16,777 bases of DNA, from assembly GCA_003154055.1 (NCBI GenBank), contig PMCH01000128.1, positions 1 to 16,777 on the forward strand. The letters run 5' to 3'. Position 1 is the stretch's first letter; each line of letters begins with the position of its first letter. The translations under genes were made by a program, and so were the position numbers. A model generated the notes under the pieces. It worked only from the letters and a program-made list of their open reading frames with translations, did no database searches and was not told the origin of the DNA. Below, piece after piece: positions 6,410 through 14,328 of the stretch. The stretch comes from Acidobacteriaceae bacterium (GTDB lineage: Bacteria > Acidobacteriota > Terriglobia > Terriglobales > Acidobacteriaceae).

Positions 6410-7450
6410 ATGACAAAACACAATAAAGAAAACGATCGCCTGCGGAAGATCGTAGAAGCGTTTCCCAAGGTCACGGTTACGGTGCTGGCCGATCTGGTCG
6501 CGGACGAGTTTGTCTTCGGCGAAATCTCTCGCGTTTCCCGCGAAGCTCCCGTGCTGATCCTGAAGCACCGCGACCGCAAAGTAGTCCCCGGCGGCGGCGC
6601 CAATGCCATTTACAATCTCGCGGACCTGGGCGTAAACGTCCTGCCCGTGGGCGTGGTGGGTGACGACGAGGCCGGCAAGATGCTGATCCGCGCCTTCCGC
6701 CACAAGCGCATCCCGGTCAGCGGCGTGCTCAAGGATAAGAGCTACACCACGGTGACCAAGACGCGCATCCTCGCCGGGTTCGCGCACACTGCCGGACAGC
6801 AAGTCGTGCGGCTTGACCGCGAACCTGCCGAGGGCCCGAACTCCCATCTGCGCCGCGAACTCGTCCTGTCCGCCCGCGAATACGGGCGAGCATCGGACGT
6901 GCTGCTGGTTTCCGATTACGGATACGGCGCCGCCACCCCCGCGCTGCTGAACGCGATTCGCGAGAAGCGCGGACTCGACAAGGTTCCCGTAACCCTTGAC
7001 TCGCGCTACCGCATGCTGGAGTTTCGCGGGTCCGGAATCACCGCGGCCACACCCAACGAGGCGGAAGTGGAAGCGATGCTCGGCATACGCATCGGCGACG
7101 ACTGGGCGCGACTCGAAGCCGCGGGCGAACAGATTGTCGGGGAAATGAACTTGGATTCTCTGCTCATCACCCGCGGCAAGGACGGCATGGTGGCCTTCCC
7201 GCGGCGCCACAAGGCGATCGACATCCCGATCTTCGGGAGCGACGAAGTGACCGACGTGACGGGCGCGGGCGACACCGTGATCGCAACCTTCACCGCGGCC
7301 CTGGGCGCGGGCGCCACTACCGACGAGGCCGCTCACCTGGCAAACTATGCCGGCGGAATCGTGGTCATGAAGCGCGGGACCGCCACCGTCAGCCAGCAGG
7401 AACTACTTCAGGCGCTTGACCAGGTGGCGCCGGTCGCGCGAGATCATTGA
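6410..7450 (+). CDS. rfaE1: D-glycero-beta-D-manno-heptose-7-phosphate kinase (HldE domain I type)
   Basis: A 346-residue PfkB/ribokinase-family protein, colinear with the N-terminal kinase half of E. coli HldE. It phosphorylates heptose 7-phosphate at C1 on the way to ADP-heptose. Family landmarks are the substrate-binding VPGGGANAIYNLADLG and VGVVGDDEAG segments (residues ~63-90), TLDSRYR, ATPNEAE, and the ATP/anion-hole motif DVTGAGD (residues 282-288, with Asp288 as the probable catalytic base). The usual GD dipeptide of the first strand reads AD here (LADLVADEF). The gene starts 23 bases after lpxK with no clear ribosome site (ATG 6410). It ends in a TTGA overlap with the adenylyltransferase gene, so the two halves of HldE are separate but translationally adjacent. 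Confidence 0.93.
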   Translation: MTKHNKENDRLRKIVEAFPKVTVTVLADLVADEFVFGEISRVSREAPVLILKHRDRKVVPGGGANAIYNLADLGVNVLPVGVVGDDEAGKMLIRAFRHKRIPVSGVLKDKSYTTVTKTRILAGFAHTAGQQVVRLDREPAEGPNSHLRRELVLSAREYGRASDVLLVSDYGYGAATPALLNAIREKRGLDKVPVTLDSRYRMLEFRGSGITAATPNEAEVEAMLGIRIGDDWARLEAAGEQIVGEMNLDSLLITRGKDGMVAFPRRHKAIDIPIFGSDEVTDVTGAGDTVIATFTAALGAGATTDEAAHLANYAGGIVVMKRGTATVSQQELLQALDQVAPVARDH

Positions 7451-7941
7451 GCGCCTCACCACATCCAAAGCTTCTGACCCGCGACCAGCTTCGCGAACGA
7501 GTCGACGAATGGCGGCGCGCCGGAGCTCGCGTCACGCTGGCCAATGGTTGCTTCGACCTGCTGCACGTCGGGCATGTGCGCTACCTGCATGCCGCGAAGG
7601 AACTGGGCGACCGGCTGGTAGTGGCGGTCAACTCGGATGCTTCAGTTAAGGGTTTGAAGGGCGAAGGTCGTCCGTTGATGCCAGCGCAGGAACGCGCGGA
7701 GATTCTCGCCGCCCTCGCCGACGTGGATGCAGTGGTGATTTTCCCTGAAAACGACGTGCGCCCCATCATCCGCGAGATCCGTCCGAACTTCCACGCCAAG
7801 GGCACCGACTACTCCGTCGAGAGCGTTCCGGAGCGGGCTGAGGTCGAAGCCTGCGGCGGACGCGTGGTGATCGTCGGCGATGCCAAGAATCACTCGGCCA
7901 GTGAAATCATCCGCTCGCGGCTCTCGCCGCGGAGTTCCTGA
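7447..7941 (+). CDS. rfaE2: D-glycero-beta-D-manno-heptose 1-phosphate adenylyltransferase (HldE domain II type)
   Basis: A 164-residue nucleotidyltransferase that makes ADP-heptose from heptose 1-phosphate and ATP. The cytidylyltransferase-like signature TLANGCFDLLHVGHVRYL is complete, with the HxGH motif (HVGH). AVNSDASVKGLKGEGRP, the LADVDAVVIF strand, FHAKGTDY and the C-terminal HSASEIIRS complete the family pattern. Length matches stand-alone RfaE2 proteins. TTG 7447 is the only reasonable start codon before the conserved core; it overlaps the kinase stop (TTGA, 7447-7450), typical of coupled translation. The phosphatase (GmhB) and isomerase (GmhA) needed for the same pathway are not in the window. 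Confidence 0.95.
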   Translation: MSASPHPKLLTRDQLRERVDEWRRAGARVTLANGCFDLLHVGHVRYLHAAKELGDRLVVAVNSDASVKGLKGEGRPLMPAQERAEILAALADVDAVVIFPENDVRPIIREIRPNFHAKGTDYSVESVPERAEVEACGGRVVIVGDAKNHSASEIIRSRLSPRSS

Positions 7942-7952
7942 GGTTGCACTGG

Positions 7953-9032
7953 ATGACCGATCCTCCCCCGACCGCTCCGCACATTGACCGCTTGCTGATA
8001 GTACGGCTCAGCGCGATGGGGGACATCATTCACACCCTGCCTGCGGCCGCGGCACTTCGCGAAGCATTTCCCCACGCAACTCTGGGATGGCTCGTCGAAG
8101 AACGGTGGGCCGAACTCCTGTGCACGCTCCGCTATCCGCGATCGGGACGGCGGTCCGCGCAGCGTCCGCTGGTCGACCGCGTCCACACCGTGAACACCGG
8201 GGAATGGCGGCGCTCTCTGCTCTCCTTCAATACCTGGCAGCAAATGCTGGTGGCGTCCAGCGACTTGCGTGGCATCGGCTACCAGGTTGCCGTGGATTTC
8301 CAGGGTGCGGTCCGCTCCGCGCTGCTCGCCCGCTGGTCGGGTGCGACGGTAGTCTACGGGGATACCCAGCCGCGCGAGAATGCGGCCAGCATGTGGTACA
8401 CGCGGCAGGTAGTCACGCGGGGAACGCACGTGATCCAGCAGGCGCTATCGCTCGCCGAGTCTGTGATCCAGCATTCCGCGGCGGCGCCCGGAGTTGAGTT
8501 TCCCACGGATCCGGATGCGGAGAACAGGATTACGGCCCTCACCGCGGATGCCGGCGGGTTTGCGATTCTCAATCCTGGAGCGGGTTGGGGGGCCAAGCGG
8601 TGGCCCGCCGAGCGCTACGGCCTGGTCGCGAAAGAGCTGGCGAAAGAAGGCCTTCGTTCGCTGGTGAATTACGGCCCCGGCGAAGAAGAACTCGCCGCGT
8701 CGGTTGAGGCCGCGAGTGAAGGCGCAGCACGGAGAGTCTCGTGCTCGGTTTCAGAATTGATTGCGCTCACTCGCCGCGCCCGCCTGTTCATCGGCGGCGA
8801 CACCGGTCCCATGCACCTGGCGGCGGCTTTGCGCGTTCCGGTGGTAGGGTTGTTCGGTCCAACGAACCCGGCGCGCAATGGCCCGTTTGGCACGAGCTTC
8901 ATCGTATTGCGCAGCGCCAGCAGCATCACCGACCATGCCCGCCGCCGCGAGACCGAACGGGGGCTCATGGAGATTGCTCCCGAGGAAGTGGCCGCTGCCG
9001 CGCGCAAGCTGTTGGAGGTCCCCAGTGAGTGA
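7953..9032 (+). CDS. waaC: ADP-heptose:LPS heptosyltransferase, WaaC-like (GT9)
   Basis: A 359-residue GT9 enzyme that adds heptose from ADP-heptose to the Kdo-lipid A core at the cytoplasmic side of the inner membrane. The N-terminal LLIVRLSAMGDIIHTLPA (residues 14-31, with Asp24 as the likely general base) follows heptosyltransferase I (WaaC) more closely than the WaaF pattern. The C-terminal ADP-binding part shows NPGAGWGAKRWP, RLFIGGDTGPMHLAAALRVP and VGLFGPTNPARNGPFG. ATG 7953 is chosen because GAGG at 7940-7943 stands nine bases before it; an upstream in-frame TTG (7944) would add three residues but has no site. A basic insert after residue ~55 (RYPRSGRRSAQR) is slightly unusual. The WaaC rather than WaaF/WaaQ label is by sequence pattern only. 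Confidence 0.88.
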   Translation: MTDPPPTAPHIDRLLIVRLSAMGDIIHTLPAAAALREAFPHATLGWLVEERWAELLCTLRYPRSGRRSAQRPLVDRVHTVNTGEWRRSLLSFNTWQQMLVASSDLRGIGYQVAVDFQGAVRSALLARWSGATVVYGDTQPRENAASMWYTRQVVTRGTHVIQQALSLAESVIQHSAAAPGVEFPTDPDAENRITALTADAGGFAILNPGAGWGAKRWPAERYGLVAKELAKEGLRSLVNYGPGEEELAASVEAASEGAARRVSCSVSELIALTRRARLFIGGDTGPMHLAAALRVPVVGLFGPTNPARNGPFGTSFIVLRSASSITDHARRRETERGLMEIAPEEVAAAARKLLEVPSE

Positions 9033-9597
9033 CGCCGGGCAGCCCCCGACGCAACCCGCCCGCGATTCCTGGGCGCTCGTCGCTCGCCGCATTCGCGTGC
9101 CGCTGGGTTTTGTATTTGCGGTCGTCTATGTCTGGCTGGCGCGGCCCTCGCGAATGTCGATCCTCACGGGGGGACTGCTGGTTCTCCCGGGACTTCTTCT
9201 GCGCGGCCTTGCATCCGGCCACGTGAAAAAGAACGAGCAGCTCACCACCAGCGGGCCCTATGCCTACACCCGCAATCCGCTGTATCTCGGTTCGCTGCTG
9301 CTGGCGGCAGGATTTTCCATCGCCGCCCGCAGTTGGTGGATTGTCGGGTTGGCGCTCCTGATGTTTGCCGTGATCTATATCCCGGTGATCGCGGGTGAAG
9401 AGCGTTTTTTGCGAAGCGCGTTTCCGGAGTTCGACGACTACACGCGCCGCGTGCCCCGCCTCTTTCCGCGCCTGACTCCGCATGGCAGCCAACCCGGCGG
9501 CTTCTCCTCCGAACTCTATTGGAAGCACCGCGAATATCAGGCCGCCCTGGGGAGCCTTGCCGTGCTGGCCATCCTGATCGCCAAGCTGGTGTGGTAG
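9025..9597 (+). CDS. Isoprenylcysteine carboxyl methyltransferase (ICMT/PEMT)-family membrane protein
   Basis: A 190-residue membrane protein with about four or five helices. The family signature TTSGPYAYTRNPLYLG (residues 74-89) is the S-adenosylmethionine-binding hallmark of the ICMT/PEMT group; the downstream GEERFLRSAFPEFDDYTRRVPRLFP is also typical. Known relatives methylate prenylcysteine carboxyls or phospholipid head groups; bacterial members mostly have unknown substrates. GTG 9025 is chosen because GGAGG (9014-9018) lies six bases upstream. It overlaps the heptosyltransferase stop by eight bases, so it is translated with the LPS genes, and a lipid or LPS-linked methylation is a reasonable but untested idea. 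The frame is open further upstream inside waaC, but that stretch encodes nothing family-like. Confidence 0.85.
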   Translation: MSDAGQPPTQPARDSWALVARRIRVPLGFVFAVVYVWLARPSRMSILTGGLLVLPGLLLRGLASGHVKKNEQLTTSGPYAYTRNPLYLGSLLLAAGFSIAARSWWIVGLALLMFAVIYIPVIAGEERFLRSAFPEFDDYTRRVPRLFPRLTPHGSQPGGFSSELYWKHREYQAALGSLAVLAILIAKLVW

Positions 9598-9612
9598 TCT
9601 GCCGGGAGCCTT

Positions 9613-10446
9613 TTGGTTCCAGTGTTGCCAGCTCACCGCCAGCCTCGCGTGCGCAGAATTCCGGTTGCGCTTCTCTGCGCGCTGGCGTTGATCCTCATCG
9701 TCGCCCGCGCGCTCTCGCAGCAGACGCCCTCCTTGGACTCCATTGGCGCCGCGCCGGCTCGCATTGTTCCGCCACCCCCGAACTACCCCTTTCCCGATGG
9801 GCGTAGTTACGTTTATTCCGCGGAGTGGCACCTGATTACCGCCGGCACCGGAGTCGTCCGCATGGAGACGGCGGCTAACGACCGCAAAGTGACCGCCACC
9901 GCCGAATCGCTCGGAGTCGTCAACGTCATCTTTCCCGTGCACGACCACTTCGAAGCCCGCTTCGATCCCCGGACGTTCTGTTCGCTCAGCATCTTCAAGC
10001 ACAGTGAGGAGGGCTCCCACAAGCGTGAGACCTCGATCCACTTCGACTACCAGCGCAAGAAAAGCGTGCTCGACGAGAGGAACCTGAAAACCGGGGAAAC
10101 CAAGCACGTCGAGGACGACATGCCGGGATGCGCCACCGACGTGATCACCGGGTTCTACTATCTGCAGTCCCTGCCCTTGCGCGTCGGTTCCACTTACGAG
10201 TTTCCCATCAGCGACGGAAAAACCGCGGTTGTCCGCGCAACCGTCGAGAAACGCGAGCAGGTAAAAGTGCCGGCGGGCACCTTTGAAGCAGTCGAGGTCG
10301 CCGCCGAAGCCGTTTCCGGCCCGCTCCAGAAAAAAGGCAAAGTGTGGGTCTGGTATTCAGACGACGCCAGCCATACGCCCGTCCAGATGAGAGTCAAACT
10401 GGGCTGGGGCACGCTGCTGTTCCGGTTGCAGCGGATCGAGAAGTGA
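9613..10446 (+). CDS. DUF3108 domain-containing exported protein
   Basis: A 277-residue protein with an Arg-rich n-region and a hydrophobic run (residues ~17-34) ending ALS-QQ, a probable signal peptide. The mature part, from about residue 58 (YPFPDGRSYVYSAEWHLITA), is beta-rich and matches the DUF3108 pattern. The pattern includes GTGVVRMETA, a FEARFDP segment, KHVEDDMPGCATDVITGFYYL, KVPAGTFEAVEV and the closing PVQMRVKLGWGTLLFRLQRI. These proteins are thought to lie in the periplasm or outer membrane; no biochemical role is established. TTG 9613 is taken as start, with GGGAG at 9603-9607 five bases upstream. The 15-base gap to the methyltransferase gene places it as the last gene of the LPS operon. 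Confidence 0.85.
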   Translation: MVPVLPAHRQPRVRRIPVALLCALALILIVARALSQQTPSLDSIGAAPARIVPPPPNYPFPDGRSYVYSAEWHLITAGTGVVRMETAANDRKVTATAESLGVVNVIFPVHDHFEARFDPRTFCSLSIFKHSEEGSHKRETSIHFDYQRKKSVLDERNLKTGETKHVEDDMPGCATDVITGFYYLQSLPLRVGSTYEFPISDGKTAVVRATVEKREQVKVPAGTFEAVEVAAEAVSGPLQKKGKVWVWYSDDASHTPVQMRVKLGWGTLLFRLQRIEK

Positions 10447-10647
10447 GCAGCTCAATCCCCGACGTGCCGGCACCACGCGTCTTGATGTTATGTGCAGCTT
10501 AATTCCACCTCGCGCCTGCTACCCAAACCGAATCCCCAACGTCTAGAAACTACGGGCGGGTTACCGGCTCGGACTCCGAAAACGCCGTGGCGCGATCGCT
10601 TCCCGCTGATCACGGCCCCATGGAACTCAGGTTCAAAGGAGGGACTC

Positions 10648-12156
10648 ATGTCCCCAAGAGAATGGATGCGACTGGCAGCGCTTGTGGTTCTCGCGATGAG
10701 TGCGATCCCCTGGATGGCATGCAACCAGGCAGGTAGTGCCGGACAATCGGGTACCGCGATGGCCGAAGGTGGCAAGATTCCCGTCACCACCAGGTCCGAG
10801 GAAGCGAAAAAGGAATTCTTGCTGGGTCGGGATCTTTCCGAAAAACTTCGCGCCCAGGAATCGATCGAGCATTTCGACAAGGCACTCGCGCTCGATTCCG
10901 AATTTGCGTCCGCCGAACTGGCCCGGGCCAACAACGCGCCGACCGCCAAGGAATTCTTCGAGCATCAGAACAAGGCGCTGGCCCTCTCGGACAAGCCCTC
11001 GAATGGCGAGAGGCTGCTCATTCTTGCCAATCAGGCCGGAGGCAATGGCGACGTCACCAAGCAGAAGGAATATCTCGACCAACTGATCGCTGCCTATCCC
11101 AATGACGAACGCGCCCATTTCAATCTCGGCAGCTACTATTTTGGCCAGCAGGAATACGAGCAGGCGATTGCGCACTACAAGAAGTCTACTGAGTTGGCTC
11201 CCGACTACTCGCCCGCCTACAACATTCTTGGTTACGCTTACCGCCAGCAGGGAAATTATGAAGAGGCGGAGCGGGCCTTCAAGAAATATATCGAGCTGAT
11301 TCCGGGCGATCCGAATCCCTACGATTCCTACGCGGAGTTGCTGCTGAAAATGGGCCGCTTCGAAGATTCAATCACTCAGTACCGCAAAGCCCTCAGCATG
11401 GATTCCCACTTCGTGCCCTCGCATTTCGGAATTTCCGCGGACCTGATGTACATGGGCAAACACGACGAAGCAGCCGCCGAACTCCAGAAGATGGCAGATC
11501 AGGCGCGCAATGACGGCGAACTCCGGACCGCTCTGTTCGGGCTGGCAGTCGTCGCTGCGGACGGCGGCAAACTCGACAAGGCCGTCCAGCACATGGACAA
11601 GGAATACGCCGTGGCCGAGAAGAAGAACGATCTGGCGGCCATGGCAGCGGACCTTCAGGCGAAGGGCAACATCCTGGCCGAGATGCAGAAATACGATGCC
11701 GCCGCGCAACAATTCGACCGCTCCCAGCAACTCGTCGAGAGTTCCAACCTTTCGCAGGAGATCAAGGACAACGCCAGGCTCCTGCACCATTTCAACCTGT
11801 CCGCGCTGGCGATCGCGAAGAAGAACTACCCGGCGGCCAAGACTCACGCGGAGGAATTCCGCACCGGCGCGGAGGCATCAAAAAATCCGTTGCAGATCAA
11901 GTTCGCGCACGAACTGGCTGGTCGAATCGCCCTGGCTGAAAAGGACTATGACAAAGCGATCACAGAACTCGAACAGGCCAACGGGCAGGACCCTCGCAAC
12001 CTGTACCGCTTGAGCCAGGCATTTCAGGCCAAGGGTGACAGCGCCACGGCGCGGGATTTTCTGAAGAAGGCGGCGGGTTTCAATTCGCTTCCACAACTGA
12101 ACTACGCATTCATCCGTGCCCGAGCCCAAAAAATGGCCTCGGCCAAGAAGGCATAG
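10648..12156 (+). CDS. TPR-repeat protein with lipoprotein-like leader
   Basis: A 502-residue protein. A short leader (MSPREWMRL, then a hydrophobic run) ends in WMAC, so Cys25 could be lipidated, although the box is not canonical (Trp at -3). From about residue 45 to the end it is almost wholly alpha-helical with TPR repeats. The clearest run is residues ~156-255: AHFNLGSYYFGQQEYEQAI, AYNILGYAYRQQGNYEEA and DSYAELLLKMGRFEDSI. More degenerate repeats follow, including a C-terminal set around LAGRIALAEKDYDKAITELEQA. It is a probable protein-interaction scaffold at the envelope; the partner is unknown. ATG 10648 is fixed by a strong AAAGGAGG (10635-10642) five bases upstream, so the open frame back to 10492 is not coding. 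A 201-base gap separates it from the LPS operon. Confidence 0.87.
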   Translation: MSPREWMRLAALVVLAMSAIPWMACNQAGSAGQSGTAMAEGGKIPVTTRSEEAKKEFLLGRDLSEKLRAQESIEHFDKALALDSEFASAELARANNAPTAKEFFEHQNKALALSDKPSNGERLLILANQAGGNGDVTKQKEYLDQLIAAYPNDERAHFNLGSYYFGQQEYEQAIAHYKKSTELAPDYSPAYNILGYAYRQQGNYEEAERAFKKYIELIPGDPNPYDSYAELLLKMGRFEDSITQYRKALSMDSHFVPSHFGISADLMYMGKHDEAAAELQKMADQARNDGELRTALFGLAVVAADGGKLDKAVQHMDKEYAVAEKKNDLAAMAADLQAKGNILAEMQKYDAAAQQFDRSQQLVESSNLSQEIKDNARLLHHFNLSALAIAKKNYPAAKTHAEEFRTGAEASKNPLQIKFAHELAGRIALAEKDYDKAITELEQANGQDPRNLYRLSQAFQAKGDSATARDFLKKAAGFNSLPQLNYAFIRARAQKMASAKKA

Positions 12157-12445
12157 CCCGGGCCAATTCTCGATCCAAGCGGTGGGCGTCCACGATGTCC
12201 CGATCACGCGTTCCGCCGCTTCCAACTTGTTCGATCTCCTCATCAGTGCACGAGTTTGCACTATCAGTCCTTATTTTTGCGGCAGGTCTGCAAGGTGTTG
12301 TCCGCGATTCACGAATTCCTCGAGAGCACACCCAGTTGCGCTTGACCAACTGTTAACGGAAAGGCTACCCTCCTCCCTCAATCGCGCTGGGAGCAGATGG
12401 GCTCTCAGCGACATTTCAAGTTTCACCATGTGGGGGAGCAATCGA
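12157..12445. other. Intergenic region, weak promoter candidate only
   Basis: No credible gene is seen. A possible promoter is TTGACC (12342-12347), an 18-base spacer and TACCCT (12366-12371), placed about 75 bases before the next ATG. The -10 matches poorly, so this is a suggestion. No strong hairpin follows the TPR gene. Confidence 0.3.
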
Positions 12446-12934
12446 ATGAAAACGAATCGCATTCTCGCTGTTTTCGTGCTGGTCGTCCTGTGCTCGCTGT
12501 CGTCTCTGGCGCAGGGGACCAAAGATCCCAAGATCATCATCCATGCAGTACAGGGTGGGGGCGCTTCTCCAACCCCCGGGCATTGCCCCGAAGGGGGATG
12601 CACCCCGGTAGGCGTCGATTTCGAATTCAGTATCCCGCAAAAGGGTCCGCTGTTTTTCAACAACGCATCCGAGCAGGACTGGATCTCATTGACTCTGATT
12701 GAAACGGGTGTTGCCGCGGAGAACGTGAGTTGCGCCCAGAATTTGTTCCTGAGCTGCAGCGTCATACCCCGGGACGATGGATCGGTGCAGATTGTTCTCT
12801 CCGGAATCCGCGGCCTCAATCCCCGTAACGGAATACTGGCAGGCGCGAATTTTTCCATTGGTTTTGCCTGCGTCCAGGGGAATTGCTGGCCGCGCGGTCT
12901 GAGCTTCACCGCACACGCCGGCACGTCCGACTAA
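12446..12934 (+). CDS. Small six-cysteine exported protein of unknown function
   Basis: A 162-residue protein with a clear signal peptide (MKTNR, then a hydrophobic run to about residue 21, ending SLAQG). The mature part has a Gly/Pro-rich opening with CPEGGC, then beta-type segments with a CAQNLFLSC pair and a closing CVQGNCW pair. The six cysteines, in three close pairs, suggest disulfides outside the cytoplasm. I do not recognise the family. ATG 12446 has GGGGGAG (12432-12438) seven bases upstream; the in-frame ATG at 12428 would be too close to or upstream of that site. It faces the GloVer-repeat gene tail-to-tail across 77 bases that contain a strong hairpin. Confidence 0.7.
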   Translation: MKTNRILAVFVLVVLCSLSSLAQGTKDPKIIIHAVQGGGASPTPGHCPEGGCTPVGVDFEFSIPQKGPLFFNNASEQDWISLTLIETGVAAENVSCAQNLFLSCSVIPRDDGSVQIVLSGIRGLNPRNGILAGANFSIGFACVQGNCWPRGLSFTAHAGTSD

Positions 12935-12973
12935 AGGCAGTCGAAACTCCGAGCATCGGAAAGGTGCGGTGAT

Positions 12974-13002
12974 GGCGGCGGTGGGAGCGCTCAACCGCCG
13001 CC
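12974..13002. terminator. GC-rich hairpin between convergent genes
   Basis: GGCGGCGGT (12974-12982) and ACCGCCGCC (12994-13002) form a perfect nine-base stem with an 11-base loop that itself holds the palindrome GAGCGCTC. It is positioned to stop transcription from both sides, 40 bases after the + gene and 10 bases after the - gene. Neither strand has a T-run, so it may only slow polymerase or protect the RNA ends. Confidence 0.55.
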
Positions 13003-13011
13003 CAACCGCGT

Positions 13012-14250
13012 CTACGGCGTCAGTCTGAATATCATTCCATGTCCGCCCGTACCGCCTGCGGGCGTGGTGCCGTTGAGATTGCCGGCCGGGTCGAATGTCA
13101 ATCCGTAGTTGGGACTGTACCCGTCGCTGCCCTTTCCGAAGAAATGGACGATCTTCTCGTTCCAACTGCCGCCGGAGAGAGTCAGCTTGAAAACCGTCCC
13201 GCAGTCGCAGGACGGTCGCCCGCCCGTCGACGTGGTGCCAAACAGGTTTCCCGCCGCGTCGAAGATGAGGGTACTCGTGGGGAAGCTTCCGTCCGTGCCA
13301 CCCTGGAAGTTGTAGAGCACGCTCTCCTGCCAGGTCCCGTTCGGTCCGGGTGACAGTTGGAAGACCGAGCCCGTGCCGCTGTTGCCACCGAAATAAGTGG
13401 TGCCGTAGAGATTGCCGGCCGCATCCCAATTGAGACCGCCGTACGGAAACCCGGCATCCGGCATGCCCTTGAAGGCATAGAGCGTCTTCTGCTTCCACAC
13501 CCCGCGCGGCGTAGGCGACAGCTCGTACACCGTGCCCGCTCCGTGCGCCCCCCCCAGTTCGGCGATCCCATACAGGTTGCCAGCTCCGTCGAATAGCAGA
13601 AGGCCGAGCGAACCGATGGCCCCATCATTTCCCCCGGTGAAGGCATGGATCACCTTCTGCTTCCACCCATTCGCACCCGGCGACAGCTCGAACACCACTC
13701 CTGCCGAATGCTTCCCGCCATCCGGGGTTGTGCTGAACAGATTGCCGGCGCCATCGAACACTAACCCGCTTCCGGGCCCGAAACCGTCGTTCCCGCCCTT
13801 GAAGGCATAGAGTATGCTCTCGAACCAGCTATCGCCATGGGGCGTCAGCTTGAAAACAGTACCGCAGCCATCGCCCGCGCACATCCCACCGGATCCGCCC
13901 GCGACCGTTGTGCCGTACAGGTTCCCCGCGCCGTCCAGGGTCACGCCGCCGTGTGGATCGGATCCGTCGCCGCCGCCCTCGAAGCTGTGGAGCGTGGCCT
14001 GGGTGCCGTCCGGCGCTATCTGGAAGACCGCGCCCAGGTCGAACTCGCCGCCCGCCGCGGTTGTGCCGTAGGCATTTCCCGCGCTGTCGAAGGTCAGACG
14101 TGTGGCCGGATCGCTACCGTCAATTCCTCCTGTAAAGCTGTAGACCTTCTTGTAACCGCCCGTTGCCCATGCAACGCTCGCCATCATGGTAGTGACGGCA
14201 AAGACTGCACAAGCCTTGCTCACCAAAGATCTGAATTGTTTGTTTTTCAT
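13012..14250 (-). CDS. Exported GloVer-type tandem repeat protein (TIGR03803-like), seven repeats
   Basis: A 412-residue protein with a signal peptide (MKNKQFR, then a hydrophobic stretch ending AWA near residue 29). The rest is seven tandem repeats of about 52 residues, each of the form F-x-G-G-x-D-G ... L-x-F-D-x-A-G-N-L-Y-G-T-T ... GG ... G-x-V-F-x-L-x-P. The fifth copy has lost the DG (GMPDAG). This matches the repeat described as Gloeo_Verruco or choice-of-anchor GloVer. Seven units suggest a seven-bladed beta-propeller, which is an inference. No PEP-CTERM or other C-terminal anchor follows; the protein ends inside the last repeat (IFRLTP). ATG 14250 has GAGG (minus strand, 14259-14262) eight bases upstream. 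Its promoter carries a LacI-like operator. Confidence 0.88.
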   Translation of the reverse strand: MKNKQFRSLVSKACAVFAVTTMMASVAWATGGYKKVYSFTGGIDGSDPATRLTFDSAGNAYGTTAAGGEFDLGAVFQIAPDGTQATLHSFEGGGDGSDPHGGVTLDGAGNLYGTTVAGGSGGMCAGDGCGTVFKLTPHGDSWFESILYAFKGGNDGFGPGSGLVFDGAGNLFSTTPDGGKHSAGVVFELSPGANGWKQKVIHAFTGGNDGAIGSLGLLLFDGAGNLYGIAELGGAHGAGTVYELSPTPRGVWKQKTLYAFKGMPDAGFPYGGLNWDAAGNLYGTTYFGGNSGTGSVFQLSPGPNGTWQESVLYNFQGGTDGSFPTSTLIFDAAGNLFGTTSTGGRPSCDCGTVFKLTLSGGSWNEKIVHFFGKGSDGYSPNYGLTFDPAGNLNGTTPAGGTGGHGMIFRLTP

Positions 14251-14318
14251 TTCGGGTTCCTCACGTCAGAAATCACTTCGGGCCGGAAAGCTCGCCGAGT
14301 CACGGAGTTTGGGCCGGA

Positions 14319-14327
14319 ACTATAGCA
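14319..14327 (-). promoter_or_regulatory. Candidate extended -10 promoter of the GloVer-repeat gene
   Basis: The minus strand reads TGCTATAGT, a TG-N-TATAGT extended -10 box, about 70 bases before the ATG at 14250. No good -35 lies 17 bases upstream, which fits an extended -10 promoter. The same nine bases occur before the DinB-family gene at 15674-15682. Confidence 0.5.
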
Positions 14328-14328
14328 C

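Noticed and set aside
6152..7336. Long minus-strand open frame (394 codons) opposite lpxK and rfaE1
   Set aside because: It is antisense to two well-identified enzymes, has a low-complexity Arg/His/Gly-rich translation with no family features, and is expected in GC-rich DNA.
8965..10107. Long minus-strand open frame (380 codons) opposite the methyltransferase and DUF3108 genes
   Set aside because: Its translation is rich in Gln, Arg, Gly and His with no recognisable domain, and the + strand genes are supported by motifs and ribosome sites.
10492..10647. Upstream in-frame extension of the TPR gene
   Set aside because: The strong AAAGGAGG five bases before ATG 10648 and the hydrophobic leader just after it fix the start; the extension is Pro/Arg-rich and unlike coding sequence.
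12686..13498. Minus-strand open frame overlapping the GloVer-repeat gene and the six-cysteine gene
   Set aside because: Out of frame with the repeat gene, runs across the strong hairpin at 12974-13002, and its translation lacks any domain.
13012..14160. Direct DNA repeats that might be read as a CRISPR-like or satellite array
   Set aside because: Periodicity of about 150 bases is explained by the ~52-residue protein repeats; there are no short identical repeats with unique spacers.
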